A stretch of DNA of 64,000 nt from Bacillota bacterium (GTDB taxonomy: Bacteria > Bacillota > Clostridia > Christensenellales > Aristaeellaceae): assembly GCA_023409955.1 (NCBI GenBank), contig JAEYQQ010000131.1, positions 1 to 64,000 of the forward strand, in the 5' to 3' direction. Below are positions 38,431-47,503 of the stretch, piece by piece. Position 1 is the first letter of the stretch. Every line of letters begins with the position of its first letter. Below the pieces are notes generated by a model. It was not told the origin of the DNA. It saw nothing but the letters and a program-made list of their open reading frames with translations, and did not search any database. Position numbers and translations under genes: made by a program.

Positions 38431-39045
38431 ATGTATGTTATCGCCCTCACCGGGGGCATTGCCAGCGGTAAGACAACGCTGCTGACTGCGCTTTTTAAGC
38501 ATGGCGCACCGGTGATAGATGCGGACCAAATATCCAGATCACTCACAGCGCCGGGGGGCCAGGCGCTGCCAGCAATACAGGCTGCCTTTGGCGATGGGGT
38601 ATTTGCGGCAGATGGTACCCTTGACCGAAAGACGCTGGCTGCCATCATCTTTGCGGATGAAGCAGCCCGCCGCAAGCTGGAAACCATCATCCATCCCCTG
38701 GTAGATTGGCATATCCGGCAGGAGCTGCAAACTCTGTCTGCAGGCTACAAGGCTGCCATCGTGGATATCCCACTTTTGTACGAGGCTGGTATGGAATCCA
38801 TCGCTAATGAGGTTTGGTGCGTATATGTTCCCCGGCAGGAACAAATACGAAGACTATGTGCCCGGGACAGGCTGACCCGTGAACAGGCATTATTGCGTTT
38901 AAACAGCCAAATGGATCCCCGGGAAAAATGCCGCAGGGCGGACCATGTGATCCGAACCGACGGTACGCCGGAGGAAACCGCCGCCAAGGCAGTGGTCCTT
39001 TGGCAGAATGTGCTCAATTCGCTGGGAGGAACTCATATTGACTGA
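38431..39045 (+). CDS. coaE: dephospho-CoA kinase
   Basis: Catalyses the last step of CoA synthesis, ATP-dependent phosphorylation of dephospho-CoA at the 3' hydroxyl. The 204-residue protein starts with the P-loop LTGGIASGKTT, followed by DADQISRSL and the family patterns HPLVDWHIRQ and VDIPLLYEAGM. The ATG at 38431 has GGGAGGG upstream. It overlaps the next gene (lytic transglycosylase) by 8 bases and likely shares its transcript. polA followed by coaE is a common order in Firmicutes (often with mutM between, absent here). Confidence 0.96.
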   Translation: MYVIALTGGIASGKTTLLTALFKHGAPVIDADQISRSLTAPGGQALPAIQAAFGDGVFAADGTLDRKTLAAIIFADEAARRKLETIIHPLVDWHIRQELQTLSAGYKAAIVDIPLLYEAGMESIANEVWCVYVPRQEQIRRLCARDRLTREQALLRLNSQMDPREKCRRADHVIRTDGTPEETAAKAVVLWQNVLNSLGGTHID

Positions 39046-39742
39046 CACCCGTTCCATGACAACACCAACTGCTGCCCGCACCCCACGCCGCCATAAAGCG
39101 AGAATGGCCCGTTGGCTTTCGGTATTGTTTATTGTGTTGTTGCTTATATTTATTGGTTTAGTATTAGCCAAGGCGTTGATGGAAACGTATTTGTATACCC
39201 AGGAAAAAGCAAGGCAGATAGCGCATGAACAGCTGCTGTCCCAGCATCCGCTGCCTAATCAGTATGTTGAGGCCATAATGCAGGCAGCCCAGGAAAACAA
39301 TGTGAATCCTGCTTTTCTGGCTGCCATTATCCTATGTGAAAGCTCTTACCGAAAGGATGCAGAAAGCAACGTAGGTGCCAGGGGGCTGATGCAGGTAATG
39401 CCGGATACGGCAGCCTGGATTGCCGATAAGCTTAACGAAGAAGATTCATACAATTTCGAGCGCATGTACGATCCCATGGTGAATATTCGGTATGGAAGCT
39501 GGTATATTGGCTACCTGTCCCAGCGCTTTGGCGGTGATCCCATTTTGGTTGCAAGTGCTTATCACGCCGGACAGGGCGAGGTATCCGGCTGGCTGCAAAA
39601 TTCTGACTATTCCCTGGATGGGCGTACCATACGGATCAATGACATGATTGATGGACCAACAAAGCAATATGCACAAAGGGTGGTTTCGGCCTATGCAATT
39701 TACGAACGATTGTACTTTACCAAGGAGGAACCTGCTTCCTAA
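39038..39742 (+). CDS. membrane-anchored lytic transglycosylase
   Basis: A 234-residue peptidoglycan-cleaving enzyme of the Slt family. An N-terminal membrane helix (about residues 24-46) anchors it outside the cell. The SLT domain has the catalytic Glu in ILCESSYRKDAES, followed by ARGLMQVMPDTA and ASAYHAGQGEVSGW. The TTG at 39038 has GGGAGGA 7 bases upstream and overlaps the coaE end, so it is translationally coupled to coaE. The next gene begins 50 bases before its stop in another frame. Confidence 0.9.
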   Translation: MTDTRSMTTPTAARTPRRHKARMARWLSVLFIVLLLIFIGLVLAKALMETYLYTQEKARQIAHEQLLSQHPLPNQYVEAIMQAAQENNVNPAFLAAIILCESSYRKDAESNVGARGLMQVMPDTAAWIADKLNEEDSYNFERMYDPMVNIRYGSWYIGYLSQRFGGDPILVASAYHAGQGEVSGWLQNSDYSLDGRTIRINDMIDGPTKQYAQRVVSAYAIYERLYFTKEEPAS

Positions 39743-41288
39743 GGCACTGTGCCTTGCACTGGGCCTGATGCTGGTTGCAATAGCGGGTGCTTCGGCATCC
39801 AACATAGGCTCATCCATGTTACTTGGCCTTATCTCTACAAAGACGGAAGAGGTCTATCCATTGGAGCCGGTGGAGAGGGATCTTACTTCACTGTATGATC
39901 TGGTATATGAAGGCCTCTTTACCATCAATGATGATTATCGGCCGGAAGGAAAGCTGGTGGAGAGCTGGGTTGCGCCTACCGGCAACGGAAAGACATGGAC
40001 TTTCCGCTTGAAAAGCGGCATCATGTTTTCAGATGGAACGCCGCTGACAGCTGGTGATGTGGTAGCCACCACCCAGTACATATTGGACAGGGCCAGAGAC
40101 GAATCAGCCTCATACAAGGGGTATTATGGCAATCTGCGGTATTTTATAGAAAGCGTTCGTGCCGAAGACGACTTGACGGTGGTCATGAAGGCTTCGCGTT
40201 CCTACTACGGGCTTTTGTATGCACTGACGTATCCCATTCTTCCTGCGGACCGGGTGGATCAGCCGAACCCGCCTGGAACAGGGCCCTATGTCATGAATTT
40301 CCTACCCCGGGAGCATGCGGCGCTGACGGTGAACAGCAAATGGTGGCACCAGCCGCCCAAGGTAAAAGAGATATTGGCTGTCTTTCATGTGAACAACCGA
40401 GATATTATTGACAGTTACGAATACGCCAGGGTGGATACAGTGTTTACGCGGTCCATATCAGCTGCGCAATACAAAAGCGGCACGACCTCCCTGCGCCTGG
40501 ATTACCGTTCCCGTCAGCTGGAAACACTTCTTATGAACAATTCACGCCTTGAGTTTCAGGATGTAAGGGTTCGACAGGCGATACGCTATGCCATCAATAT
40601 CGATCAGATCGCCGCTTCTGTTTACATGAATATGGTCTTGAGAACAGATACACCGTTGCCGGCCGGCAACTGGCTTTATGCTGATAACGTAAGCGCTTAT
40701 GCCAATGATCTTGAAAAAGCGAAAGCTCTTTTAGAGGAAGCCGGGTGGCGCGACCCTGATGGCGATGGGATGCGAAACATGGTGGTGGATGGAAAGCCGC
40801 GTAACTTGAATGTGCAGCTGTATGTGTATGAGGATAGCGAGAACAGTGTCCGGGTGGAGACAGCCAACATGATCAAGGATATGCTGGCCAAGGTGGGGAT
40901 ACGGGTGAATATCAACATCGAAACATTTGCGGATGTTGCTAACCGGCTGCCCAACGGCTCCTATGATATGGCACTGGCGTCCTATCAATTGGATTTGGTA
41001 CCCGATCCCGGATTCTTGCTGATGAGCGGCAATGTCAGTGCAGGCAACTACAGCCGGTATCGAGATGAAGAAATGGATCGCCTTTTTAAAGAACTGCGAA
41101 CCAAGGTAGACCCTGCTGCGTTTTCACAAACACTCAATGCCATCCAGCAGAAATTTACCCAAGATGTGCCGTTTATCTGCCTTTTCTATCGAAGTGGTGC
41201 TGTGTTGACGCGTAAGATGTATACAACGGCAAGGGATGTTCGTGAACTGGAGCTCCTGCGTGGGATTGAGAATTTTGCCGGCAATTGA
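39693..41288 (+). CDS. family 5 solute-binding protein (peptide/opine type)
   Basis: A 531-residue extracellular binding protein of the DppA/OppA class. The signal peptide runs to about residue 35 (GLMLVAIAGASAS) without a lipobox. The body shows YEGLFTINDD, the conserved WTFRLKSGIMFSDGTPLTAGDVV motif region near residues 105-130, and SFADVR-like segments (FQDVRVRQAIRYAINIDQI). No permease or ATPase genes follow, so it is an orphan. I choose ATG 39693, inside the transglycosylase gene, because AGGGTGG lies about 8 bases upstream. A later AAGGAGG at 39721 has no good start codon after it. Confidence 0.85.
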   Translation: MQFTNDCTLPRRNLLPKALCLALGLMLVAIAGASASNIGSSMLLGLISTKTEEVYPLEPVERDLTSLYDLVYEGLFTINDDYRPEGKLVESWVAPTGNGKTWTFRLKSGIMFSDGTPLTAGDVVATTQYILDRARDESASYKGYYGNLRYFIESVRAEDDLTVVMKASRSYYGLLYALTYPILPADRVDQPNPPGTGPYVMNFLPREHAALTVNSKWWHQPPKVKEILAVFHVNNRDIIDSYEYARVDTVFTRSISAAQYKSGTTSLRLDYRSRQLETLLMNNSRLEFQDVRVRQAIRYAINIDQIAASVYMNMVLRTDTPLPAGNWLYADNVSAYANDLEKAKALLEEAGWRDPDGDGMRNMVVDGKPRNLNVQLYVYEDSENSVRVETANMIKDMLAKVGIRVNINIETFADVANRLPNGSYDMALASYQLDLVPDPGFLLMSGNVSAGNYSRYRDEEMDRLFKELRTKVDPAAFSQTLNAIQQKFTQDVPFICLFYRSGAVLTRKMYTTARDVRELELLRGIENFAGN

Positions 41289-41364
41289 ATACGCCCCATG
41301 CAATACCCACTTCACATCGCTTGTAAAGTGAAATTCGCCTGAGAATGTGCTAAGGCTCAGCGTG

Positions 41365-41451
41365 TTAATAAAGTGGATATGCTACTTTTTTGAGTTTTTC
41401 CCTACACTGCGGCTGCACCTTTGTGTGGCCGTTTGCTCGTGTAAGGAAGGA
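41365..41451. repeat. second copy of the dispersed intergenic repeat
   Basis: This segment aligns with about 27436-27530. It shares an AAAGTGG...CTACTTTTTT hairpin, then GAGTTTTTCCC, CACTGCGGCT, CCTTTGTG, GGCCGTTTGCTCG and AAGGAAGGAA in the same order with short gaps. Both copies lie in gene-free DNA between unrelated genes. That points to a mobile or genome-wide repeat family. Confidence 0.65.
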
Positions 41452-41480
41452 ACAAAAAAAAGCCCATCCGTTGGATGGAC
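41452..41480 (-). terminator. terminator of pfkA
   Basis: On the minus strand GTCCATCC and GGATGGGC pair around AAC and run into eight T. Confidence 0.85.
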
Positions 41481-41507
41481 TTGATTTGGCAGCACTCGTT
41501 ACGTTAT

Positions 41508-42557
41508 TTACAGTTGGTTCGCCAGGGTGTAAAGCTTTTTATTAAAGCGGCGTGTGCATTTCAAGGCACGCTCAATGGGCATGTGGAAAACCTTTCCCTG
41601 CTTAACGCCTATGACTTGGTTGCTGATGCCATCCCGCAAGAGCTGAACAGCCATATTGCCGGCTTCAAAGGCAAAGGCGCTGTCCCGGAAGGTGGGGCTG
41701 GCACCGCGCTGAGTATGACCCAGCACTGTGGCACGGGCTTCCACCATGCCGCATTTGCGCTTTAACACGGATGCGAATCGCATTGCACTCATAGGTTCGC
41801 CTTCAAAGCATTTCTTGCCGTTTGCATTAAGGAAGGTGCAAAAATCAAAAGGCTTCATGGATTCCCAGCAACCCTCTGCAACCACAATGGTTGCGCGGGT
41901 GTTGCCACCGGCAATCAGCTGATTTAAGCGACGGGCCACAGAGTCCACACTCCAGGAAACCTCGGGAACAACCACAATTTCAGCGCCTGTAGAAACAGCG
42001 GTATTCAAAGCAATATCACCGCAATGCCGACCCATGACCTCTACCACAGCAGGCCTGTCATGACTGCGGGAGGTGGCACGGATGGAGCGAACGGCATCAA
42101 CACAAACATTGACAGCGGTATCAAAGCCCAGTGTCATTTCTGTATAGGGCAGATCGTTGTCGATGGTTCCGGGTATACCGATGCAGGGTACGCCTAGCTC
42201 GCTAAGGCGCATAGCACCCTGAAAGCTACCGTCACCACCGATGACCACCAGGCCGCCAATCTCCTGATCCTTAATAAATTGGGCAGCTTTTGCCCTCACC
42301 TCAGGGTCGAGAAATTCCCTGCACCGGGCGGTGCGAAGGTATGTTCCAGGAAGATCTGCAATATCCAGAACAGTGTCCAGCTGCAGTTCCAGCAAATCAT
42401 CTTCAATTTTTTCGTTTTTGCGAAGAAGGCCGTTATAACCGCGCTTGATACCAATAAGCTGCATACCGTACATGGCTGCACTGCGGGCTACCGATACTAC
42501 GGCGGCATTCATTCCAGGGCTATCCCCGCCGCTTGTCAATACACCGATTTTTTTCAT
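41508..42557 (-). CDS. pfkA: ATP-dependent 6-phosphofructokinase
   Basis: Phosphorylates fructose-6-phosphate in glycolysis. The 349-residue protein has the start KKIGVLTSGGDSPGMNAAV, the nucleotide loop GGDGSFQGA whose Gly marks an ATP rather than pyrophosphate donor, the catalytic PGTIDND and the sugar-phosphate site MGRHCGD. It is about 30 residues longer than the E. coli enzyme. The ATG at 42557 follows CAGGAG. A monocistronic unit between an extended -10 promoter and a clear terminator. Confidence 0.95.
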   Translation of the reverse strand: MKKIGVLTSGGDSPGMNAAVVSVARSAAMYGMQLIGIKRGYNGLLRKNEKIEDDLLELQLDTVLDIADLPGTYLRTARCREFLDPEVRAKAAQFIKDQEIGGLVVIGGDGSFQGAMRLSELGVPCIGIPGTIDNDLPYTEMTLGFDTAVNVCVDAVRSIRATSRSHDRPAVVEVMGRHCGDIALNTAVSTGAEIVVVPEVSWSVDSVARRLNQLIAGGNTRATIVVAEGCWESMKPFDFCTFLNANGKKCFEGEPMSAMRFASVLKRKCGMVEARATVLGHTQRGASPTFRDSAFAFEAGNMAVQLLRDGISNQVIGVKQGKVFHMPIERALKCTRRFNKKLYTLANQL

Positions 42558-42640
42558 ATAACTAACGCTCCTGGTTTTAGATAAATAGAACACATGTATT
42601 TGTATGAATGGTTGCAAACAAGAAGACCATATCAGTATCG

Positions 42641-42649
42641 ATTATAGCA
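42641..42649 (-). promoter_or_regulatory. extended -10 promoter for pfkA
   Basis: On the minus strand TGCTATAAT is a perfect TGnTATAAT element; the -35 (TGGAAA) is poor. Confidence 0.5.
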
Positions 42650-42770
42650 CGTTTACCTATGTGTTTCCAGTTCTTTTTTTCACAATCAAAGGGGAAGAAT
42701 TTTGTTGAAAACAGGAGTTTTTCAAGCTGCGGCGAACTTCTTTTGATGGGCTTACACGGGAGGTGCTAAA

Positions 42771-44081
42771 GTGGGAAGATGGAAACCCAGAGTGGATGGC
42801 GATCACGCAGCACAGATTCTTTCCAGGGCTGTGGCGTGTCATACCATATCATACAAAGACAGGGAGAGTGATCTTGCACCCTTCCTGGCGCTGCATCAGC
42901 TGCTGAAAGAGGCGTATCCGACACTCTTTTCAACAGCCCATGCACAGGCAGTCGCTGGGGGATCGCTTTTACTACTGCTGCCTGGCGCTCAAAAAACCAG
43001 GCCGCTTTTGTTCCTGTCGCATATGGATGTGCGGCCTGTGGATGATGCTAATCTAACACTATGGGAGTATCCTCCTTTTTCAGGCACTATTTCAAAAGGG
43101 GTTGTGCATGGCCGTGGTGCGTTTGAAGGTAAGGGTCGTATCATCGCCTTATGCGAGGCGGCTGAAAGCCTGCTGGTAAACGGCTGGCGGCCCAGTGCGG
43201 ATATATGGTTCGCTTTTTCGCAGGACTCCCAGGTTTATGGCCCCAGCGCAAAGCAATTGTGCCGTATCCTCCAGGCACAAAGCGTGGAACCGGCTTTTAT
43301 ACTCGATGGCGGCGGAGCGGTAGAGGGCCGCTTTGCAAAAATCGGCGTGGCCGAAAAGGGATATGCCGATATCGCATTGACTATATTGGGTGAGGGGGGC
43401 TTTGCATCCCAGCCCCTGCTGAACACCGATTTTCAGGATCTGATTAAAGTGGCAGCCAGAATATCAAAAACCACCATGAAGCCAAGGCTTTGCCAGCCGG
43501 TTAGCTGGATGCTGCAAGCCATGGCTCCACATATGCCCTTTTTCAGGCGATTGGCCTTTGGTCATCCCGATTGGTTCTGGCAGTTGCTTTGCAGGTTGAA
43601 AAGGGACCCTGATATCCATCCGTCTTCTTTTTTCAGTACCATCGTACCTACCCAAATGGCCGCCAGTTCGGCACCGGATATCATGGCTCGGCGGCATACG
43701 CTGACATATCATTGCAGGTTGATGCCGGGGGATACGGTGGAGAAGGTGATCGCTCATCTACGTTCTGCCATTATGCCGGGGGATATCCGCCTGGCGGTGC
43801 TGGGGGCGGAGCATCCAAGCGGAGTAGCGCCTGCCAGCGGCGGAGCCTGGGATGCCCTTGCAACGGCCATACAAATCCTGTTTCCGGAAGCCGTTACGGT
43901 TCCATGCCTGATTGAAGGCACGACCGATGCCCGCTGTTATGAAGAGCTGGGGGGCACAATTTATCGGTTCTCGCCCTTTCGCACCGGGAAGGATGAAGGG
44001 CATCGTCTGGTAAATGAATGTATTTCACAAGAGAATCTTGAACTGGGCATCCAATTTTATCAACAGATGCTGCAGGCATAA
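42771..44081 (+). CDS. M20 peptidase homologue with lost catalytic residues
   Basis: A 436-residue protein clearly homologous to the CPS1/PM20D1 branch of M20 peptidases by order of segments: HMDVRPV, PPFSG, GRGA, the lid domain, GTTDAR, and final GHRLVNE. Yet key positions differ. The metal-ligand Asp after GRGA is Glu119, the catalytic/metal Glu-Glu pair is SQDSQV (residues 150-155), and the dimer-domain GHSS is GFAS (210-213). Metal-binding H84, D86, D179 and the C-terminal His are kept. It is probably inactive as a peptidase or has an altered function. GTG start with GGAGG 7 bases upstream; azlCD follow directly. Confidence 0.8.
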   Translation: MGRWKPRVDGDHAAQILSRAVACHTISYKDRESDLAPFLALHQLLKEAYPTLFSTAHAQAVAGGSLLLLLPGAQKTRPLLFLSHMDVRPVDDANLTLWEYPPFSGTISKGVVHGRGAFEGKGRIIALCEAAESLLVNGWRPSADIWFAFSQDSQVYGPSAKQLCRILQAQSVEPAFILDGGGAVEGRFAKIGVAEKGYADIALTILGEGGFASQPLLNTDFQDLIKVAARISKTTMKPRLCQPVSWMLQAMAPHMPFFRRLAFGHPDWFWQLLCRLKRDPDIHPSSFFSTIVPTQMAASSAPDIMARRHTLTYHCRLMPGDTVEKVIAHLRSAIMPGDIRLAVLGAEHPSGVAPASGGAWDALATAIQILFPEAVTVPCLIEGTTDARCYEELGGTIYRFSPFRTGKDEGHRLVNECISQENLELGIQFYQQMLQA

Positions 44082-44104
44082 TGCGAAGGAGCATATACGG
44101 GTAT

Positions 44105-44854
44105 ATGAGCAATACAAGCATTCCAATTACGCAAAAAGCGGCCTTGAAGGCCGCTTTTGCGCAAACACTTCCTGTTATGGCAGGGTATTTGTTTTTGGGT
44201 TCAGCCTTTGGCCTATTGCTGCGGGGGAAAGGATATGGCCCTGTATGGGCTTTTGCCATGAGTCTTACCATTTATGCGGGATCCATGCAATTTGTGGCGG
44301 CTGGGCTGTTGGCGGCCACTTTCTCACCAATGACAGCGCTTGCAGTGACGCTGATGGTGAATGCAAGACATTTGTTCTACGGTCTTTCCATGCTGGAGTC
44401 TTTTGGAAATATGGGATGGCGCAAGCCCTATATGATTTTCTCCCTGACAGATGAGACGTATGCGCTGCTGTCTGGCATGAGAGCACCGGCCATGGCAGAG
44501 GATTATGATACCTTCTTTTTTATTTCTGTTCTGAACCAGAGCTACTGGGTGGTTGGGTCTGTGATAGGGAACCTGGCGGGGGAGTTATTGGCTTTTGATA
44601 CAGAAGGCATAGCTTTTGCCATGACAGCATTGTTTATGGTCATCTTTACGCAGCAATGGCTGGGAGCGGATAAGGAAAGATGGGTAAGGGGATTTTTCAA
44701 AGCGCACGGCCCTGCGCTCATTGGTATTTTTGTTTCGATAATCAGCCTGCTGATTTTCGGACCGGATTATTTTCTGCTGCCTTCCATGGGCGGGTTGCTA
44801 ATACTGTTCGCTGTTTTGCGCAAGTACTTTGATGGGGAGGTTACGGAATCATGA
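44105..44854 (+). CDS. azlC: AzlC-type branched-chain amino-acid exporter, large subunit
   Basis: A 249-residue membrane protein of the AzlC/YgaZ family. It is recognisable by TLPVMAGYLFLGSAFGLLL, YAGSMQFVAAGLL, NARHLFYGLSML and the DETYALL loop. With AzlD it exports leucine, isoleucine, valine or methionine analogues. The ATG at 44105 lies 14 bases after GAAGGAG, slightly far; the ATG at 44081 (overlapping the peptidase stop) lies before that site. azlD overlaps its end by ATGA. Confidence 0.93.
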   Translation: MSNTSIPITQKAALKAAFAQTLPVMAGYLFLGSAFGLLLRGKGYGPVWAFAMSLTIYAGSMQFVAAGLLAATFSPMTALAVTLMVNARHLFYGLSMLESFGNMGWRKPYMIFSLTDETYALLSGMRAPAMAEDYDTFFFISVLNQSYWVVGSVIGNLAGELLAFDTEGIAFAMTALFMVIFTQQWLGADKERWVRGFFKAHGPALIGIFVSIISLLIFGPDYFLLPSMGGLLILFAVLRKYFDGEVTES

Positions 44855-45174
44855 GCAGTATGCAGGCAGCGGTTACTGTGGGCATTATTGCACTGACTAC
44901 GCTATTGATCCGTGCAGCGCCTTTTGTACTGTTTCCCAAAGCACAAAATGCCCCGCCCTTTATACGGTATCTGGGCAGGGTTCTACCCCGTGCTGTAATG
45001 GGGATGCTGGTGGTATATTGTTTTAGAACCTTGCGCTTTGACGTGTATCCTTATGGGCTGCCAGAGATGGCAGCCGGTGCTGCTGCGGCTTTGCTTTCTA
45101 TCGTAAAGCGCAGTGTGATACTGAGCATTGCGGCATCCACTATCATGTATATGATAGTGCTGGGTGTCTTATAG
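44851..45174 (+). CDS. azlD: AzlD-type exporter, small subunit
   Basis: A 107-residue protein with three to four membrane helices and the AzlD hallmark of an N-terminal TTLLIRAAPFVLF. It starts at the ATGA overlapping the azlC stop, giving coupled translation. It ends 6 bases inside the convergent gene at 45169, so the two share their terminal bases with no terminator between. The heteromer is the amino-acid exporter pair. Confidence 0.93.
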   Translation: MSSMQAAVTVGIIALTTLLIRAAPFVLFPKAQNAPPFIRYLGRVLPRAVMGMLVVYCFRTLRFDVYPYGLPEMAAGAAAALLSIVKRSVILSIAASTIMYMIVLGVL

Positions 45175-47271
45175 ATCACCGATTTCCTGACCCATGGCCA
45201 ACATGGCGCTGCGAAGGCCATTGACAATGCGCATCTTTTCTTCGGTAGGCTGGTTCTCCGGATCGTATTCAATGCATTTGCCAAAGGTGATAACGCGCTT
45301 ATCCTGGCTGGCATATACGGGCACAAAAATGGCCTTTTTGCCAGTTTTGCTGTAATACAAGGGAGCCAGCATGGCAAAGCCTGAAAAGAATTCGCCTATC
45401 CCCCGGCGCAGGTATCCCGGTTTGCCAAGACTGGGTGCATCCGGGTCTTCTGGAAAGATGAGCAGGTTATCCTCCGCCTGCATGGCCTCCACCGAAAGGC
45501 GGAAGGTGGTCATCAGCTCCCGCGGCTTGTGGCGGTAAACAGGAATACTCTCGATGGAATGCATGGTCCAAATAAACAGCGGCGCCAGCATGCGGGATAA
45601 GGGCATCTTTAGCTTCTCCGGCAGCCACTTTTGCCGTTTGAAGGTGAATTTGTAGCAATATTCGGTGACGTTTTCCAGGTTATCCATCATGTCACTGATG
45701 GTCCAGGGACGGAAGGAAAAGGGGATATACAGGTTGGTTACCACAGGGCCGTACAGCTCGCCATGATTACAGACAAAAATCAGCTTTCCATCTGCATTGG
45801 CTGGCACATTTTCCCGGCCTTTTAGTTTGTGGTAGTAGAGGGGACGCAGAAAAAACATAATGATCTTGATACCAAAGCGGCGGGGATGGCGGCGTATGAC
45901 CACCGTTTCCAGCTGCTTTTTCATGGGTACGTTTTCTTCGCCTTCTGTCTGCAACTGTAAAAAGCGCCTAAGCTTTTTAAAGTGCCGTTTTGTCAGCGGA
46001 AACTTCAAAACACTAAGCATCGCACCAAACACCAGAAGAAGGGCCGGGACCACCAGTATGGGCCTGAAGCTTCTGATAAGGCTGTCAGCATCCCTGGGCA
46101 GGTTAAAATCATTAACATTAACAAGGCATAAAAAGGTCAACAGCAAAAGGGCAAGCATCTGTCCAAGGAGCACAGCGGCTTCCCGGACGGCATTGCGGAT
46201 GACAGGGTATTTGCTCAAATCTTCACCGGAACCAAACTGAGCAACCCTGTACATATCACGTTCCATGCCTGCAAGGCAGGTGGTGCTGATGGAGGCGCCG
46301 GCCGAGCACATGGCCAGCGAAAGGTAAGCACTGATATAGCGTAAATTGCCCGCCAGCTGCTGAGAAAAGAGAATGAGACCATACAGCCAGCAGCACAGAC
46401 CCACCAGCAGCAAATAAGCAGGATCAGGGTCCTGCCTTTTGGTATGTGTGAGAATAAAGTCCGTCAGCTCTCTGGCGGCCAGCGTGCATACCAGGGACAG
46501 CAGCATGCATGTGAGTATCTCTTGCGCGGAAGTGCCGATAAAGCTGTACGCCATTACCAGTGTTACTTGTAAGGCCATAAGGATCAGGTTATGAAACAAC
46601 TCATACCTGTTAAAGGCGTTTACCTTTTTAAGCCCCTGGGATAGTGAACGCAAAGCGTCTTCCAGATTGGGCTGGGGTTCGTATTGATGAAGCTGTTCCC
46701 TGTCTTTCCACAGGGAGTAGGCTTCCAGCACAGCACTGAGTAAAAATCCGCCGAACATTTGCCAGGCCGGCAGTGACTCTACGCTCCAAGTAAGCAGCAG
46801 CGCCACAACTATAGCGGGGACTGCATGACATATGCCTGTGAATAACAAAAACTGCTTTTTGGTTAAGCGGTCGTTGACATATCTTCTCATAATGCGTCGG
46901 CATAATGTGCCGCGCATGGTGATGCCAAGGACAATGGCAAACAAAATCCACACCGCCGGGTTCTCTAGGGTGATGGGATAGATCATTAACAGAAAAAAGT
47001 TGGACAGCAGCAGAATCGTCAGCATGACAGGGGCCAGCCAGCGGGCGCTCAGGCTGATATATGTTCTGGATTCTTCTGTATAACCACGGAAGAACACGGA
47101 TGCTGACTGACCGCTCATAAACAAAGCGCCGCCAAAGATGGGCATGGAAACCAGGCTGTTGGACACCAGCATAGAATACATAAATGCATATAGATTGCTT
47201 AAAGACATCAGCGACATCATAGCGCTGCGTGTACGGGCAATGCTTGCGAATTTTTTGGTAAGCAATCGCAC
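45169..47271 (-). CDS. MFS-like membrane and PlsC-like acyltransferase fusion
   Basis: A 700-residue protein: about twelve membrane helices with a domain resembling MFS transporters (residues 1-440), then a cytoplasmic lysophospholipid/1-acylglycerol-phosphate acyltransferase domain (about 465-700). This is the LplT-Aas arrangement. In the acyltransferase the catalytic HX4D motif reads NHGELYGPVV, so the Asp after four residues is Gly, while the later FPEDPDAP motif is present. Activity is therefore doubtful or altered. The GTG at 47271 is 2 bases from GAGGAGG, so TTG 47265 may be the true start. Its own unit. Confidence 0.75.
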   Translation of the reverse strand: MRLLTKKFASIARTRSAMMSLMSLSNLYAFMYSMLVSNSLVSMPIFGGALFMSGQSASVFFRGYTEESRTYISLSARWLAPVMLTILLLSNFFLLMIYPITLENPAVWILFAIVLGITMRGTLCRRIMRRYVNDRLTKKQFLLFTGICHAVPAIVVALLLTWSVESLPAWQMFGGFLLSAVLEAYSLWKDREQLHQYEPQPNLEDALRSLSQGLKKVNAFNRYELFHNLILMALQVTLVMAYSFIGTSAQEILTCMLLSLVCTLAARELTDFILTHTKRQDPDPAYLLLVGLCCWLYGLILFSQQLAGNLRYISAYLSLAMCSAGASISTTCLAGMERDMYRVAQFGSGEDLSKYPVIRNAVREAAVLLGQMLALLLLTFLCLVNVNDFNLPRDADSLIRSFRPILVVPALLLVFGAMLSVLKFPLTKRHFKKLRRFLQLQTEGEENVPMKKQLETVVIRRHPRRFGIKIIMFFLRPLYYHKLKGRENVPANADGKLIFVCNHGELYGPVVTNLYIPFSFRPWTISDMMDNLENVTEYCYKFTFKRQKWLPEKLKMPLSRMLAPLFIWTMHSIESIPVYRHKPRELMTTFRLSVEAMQAEDNLLIFPEDPDAPSLGKPGYLRRGIGEFFSGFAMLAPLYYSKTGKKAIFVPVYASQDKRVITFGKCIEYDPENQPTEEKMRIVNGLRSAMLAMGQEIGDL

Positions 47272-47455
47272 AGCCTCCTCATAATTCGACAGATAACGCA
47301 GTGTTTATTGTAGCATAGGCATCGGGCAGGCGCAACCGCCCTACTTTTTATACCTGTAAAGCTTACGGAAAAATGTATATCACAAATGACATCATAACGC
47401 CCACAGAAGCGGCTACTTAAAAGCATAAGCAATCATGTGTATGCTCAAGGTAATT

Positions 47456-47485
47456 AAAAAAGGCTGCTGTTTCCAGCCGCCTTTT
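47456..47485 (-). terminator. terminator of the lipoprotein gene
   Basis: AAAGGCGGCTG and CAGCAGCCTTT form a near-perfect stem on the minus strand with a TTTTTT tail. Confidence 0.75.
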
Positions 47486-47503
47486 ACTGATGAAAAAATG
47501 CCA

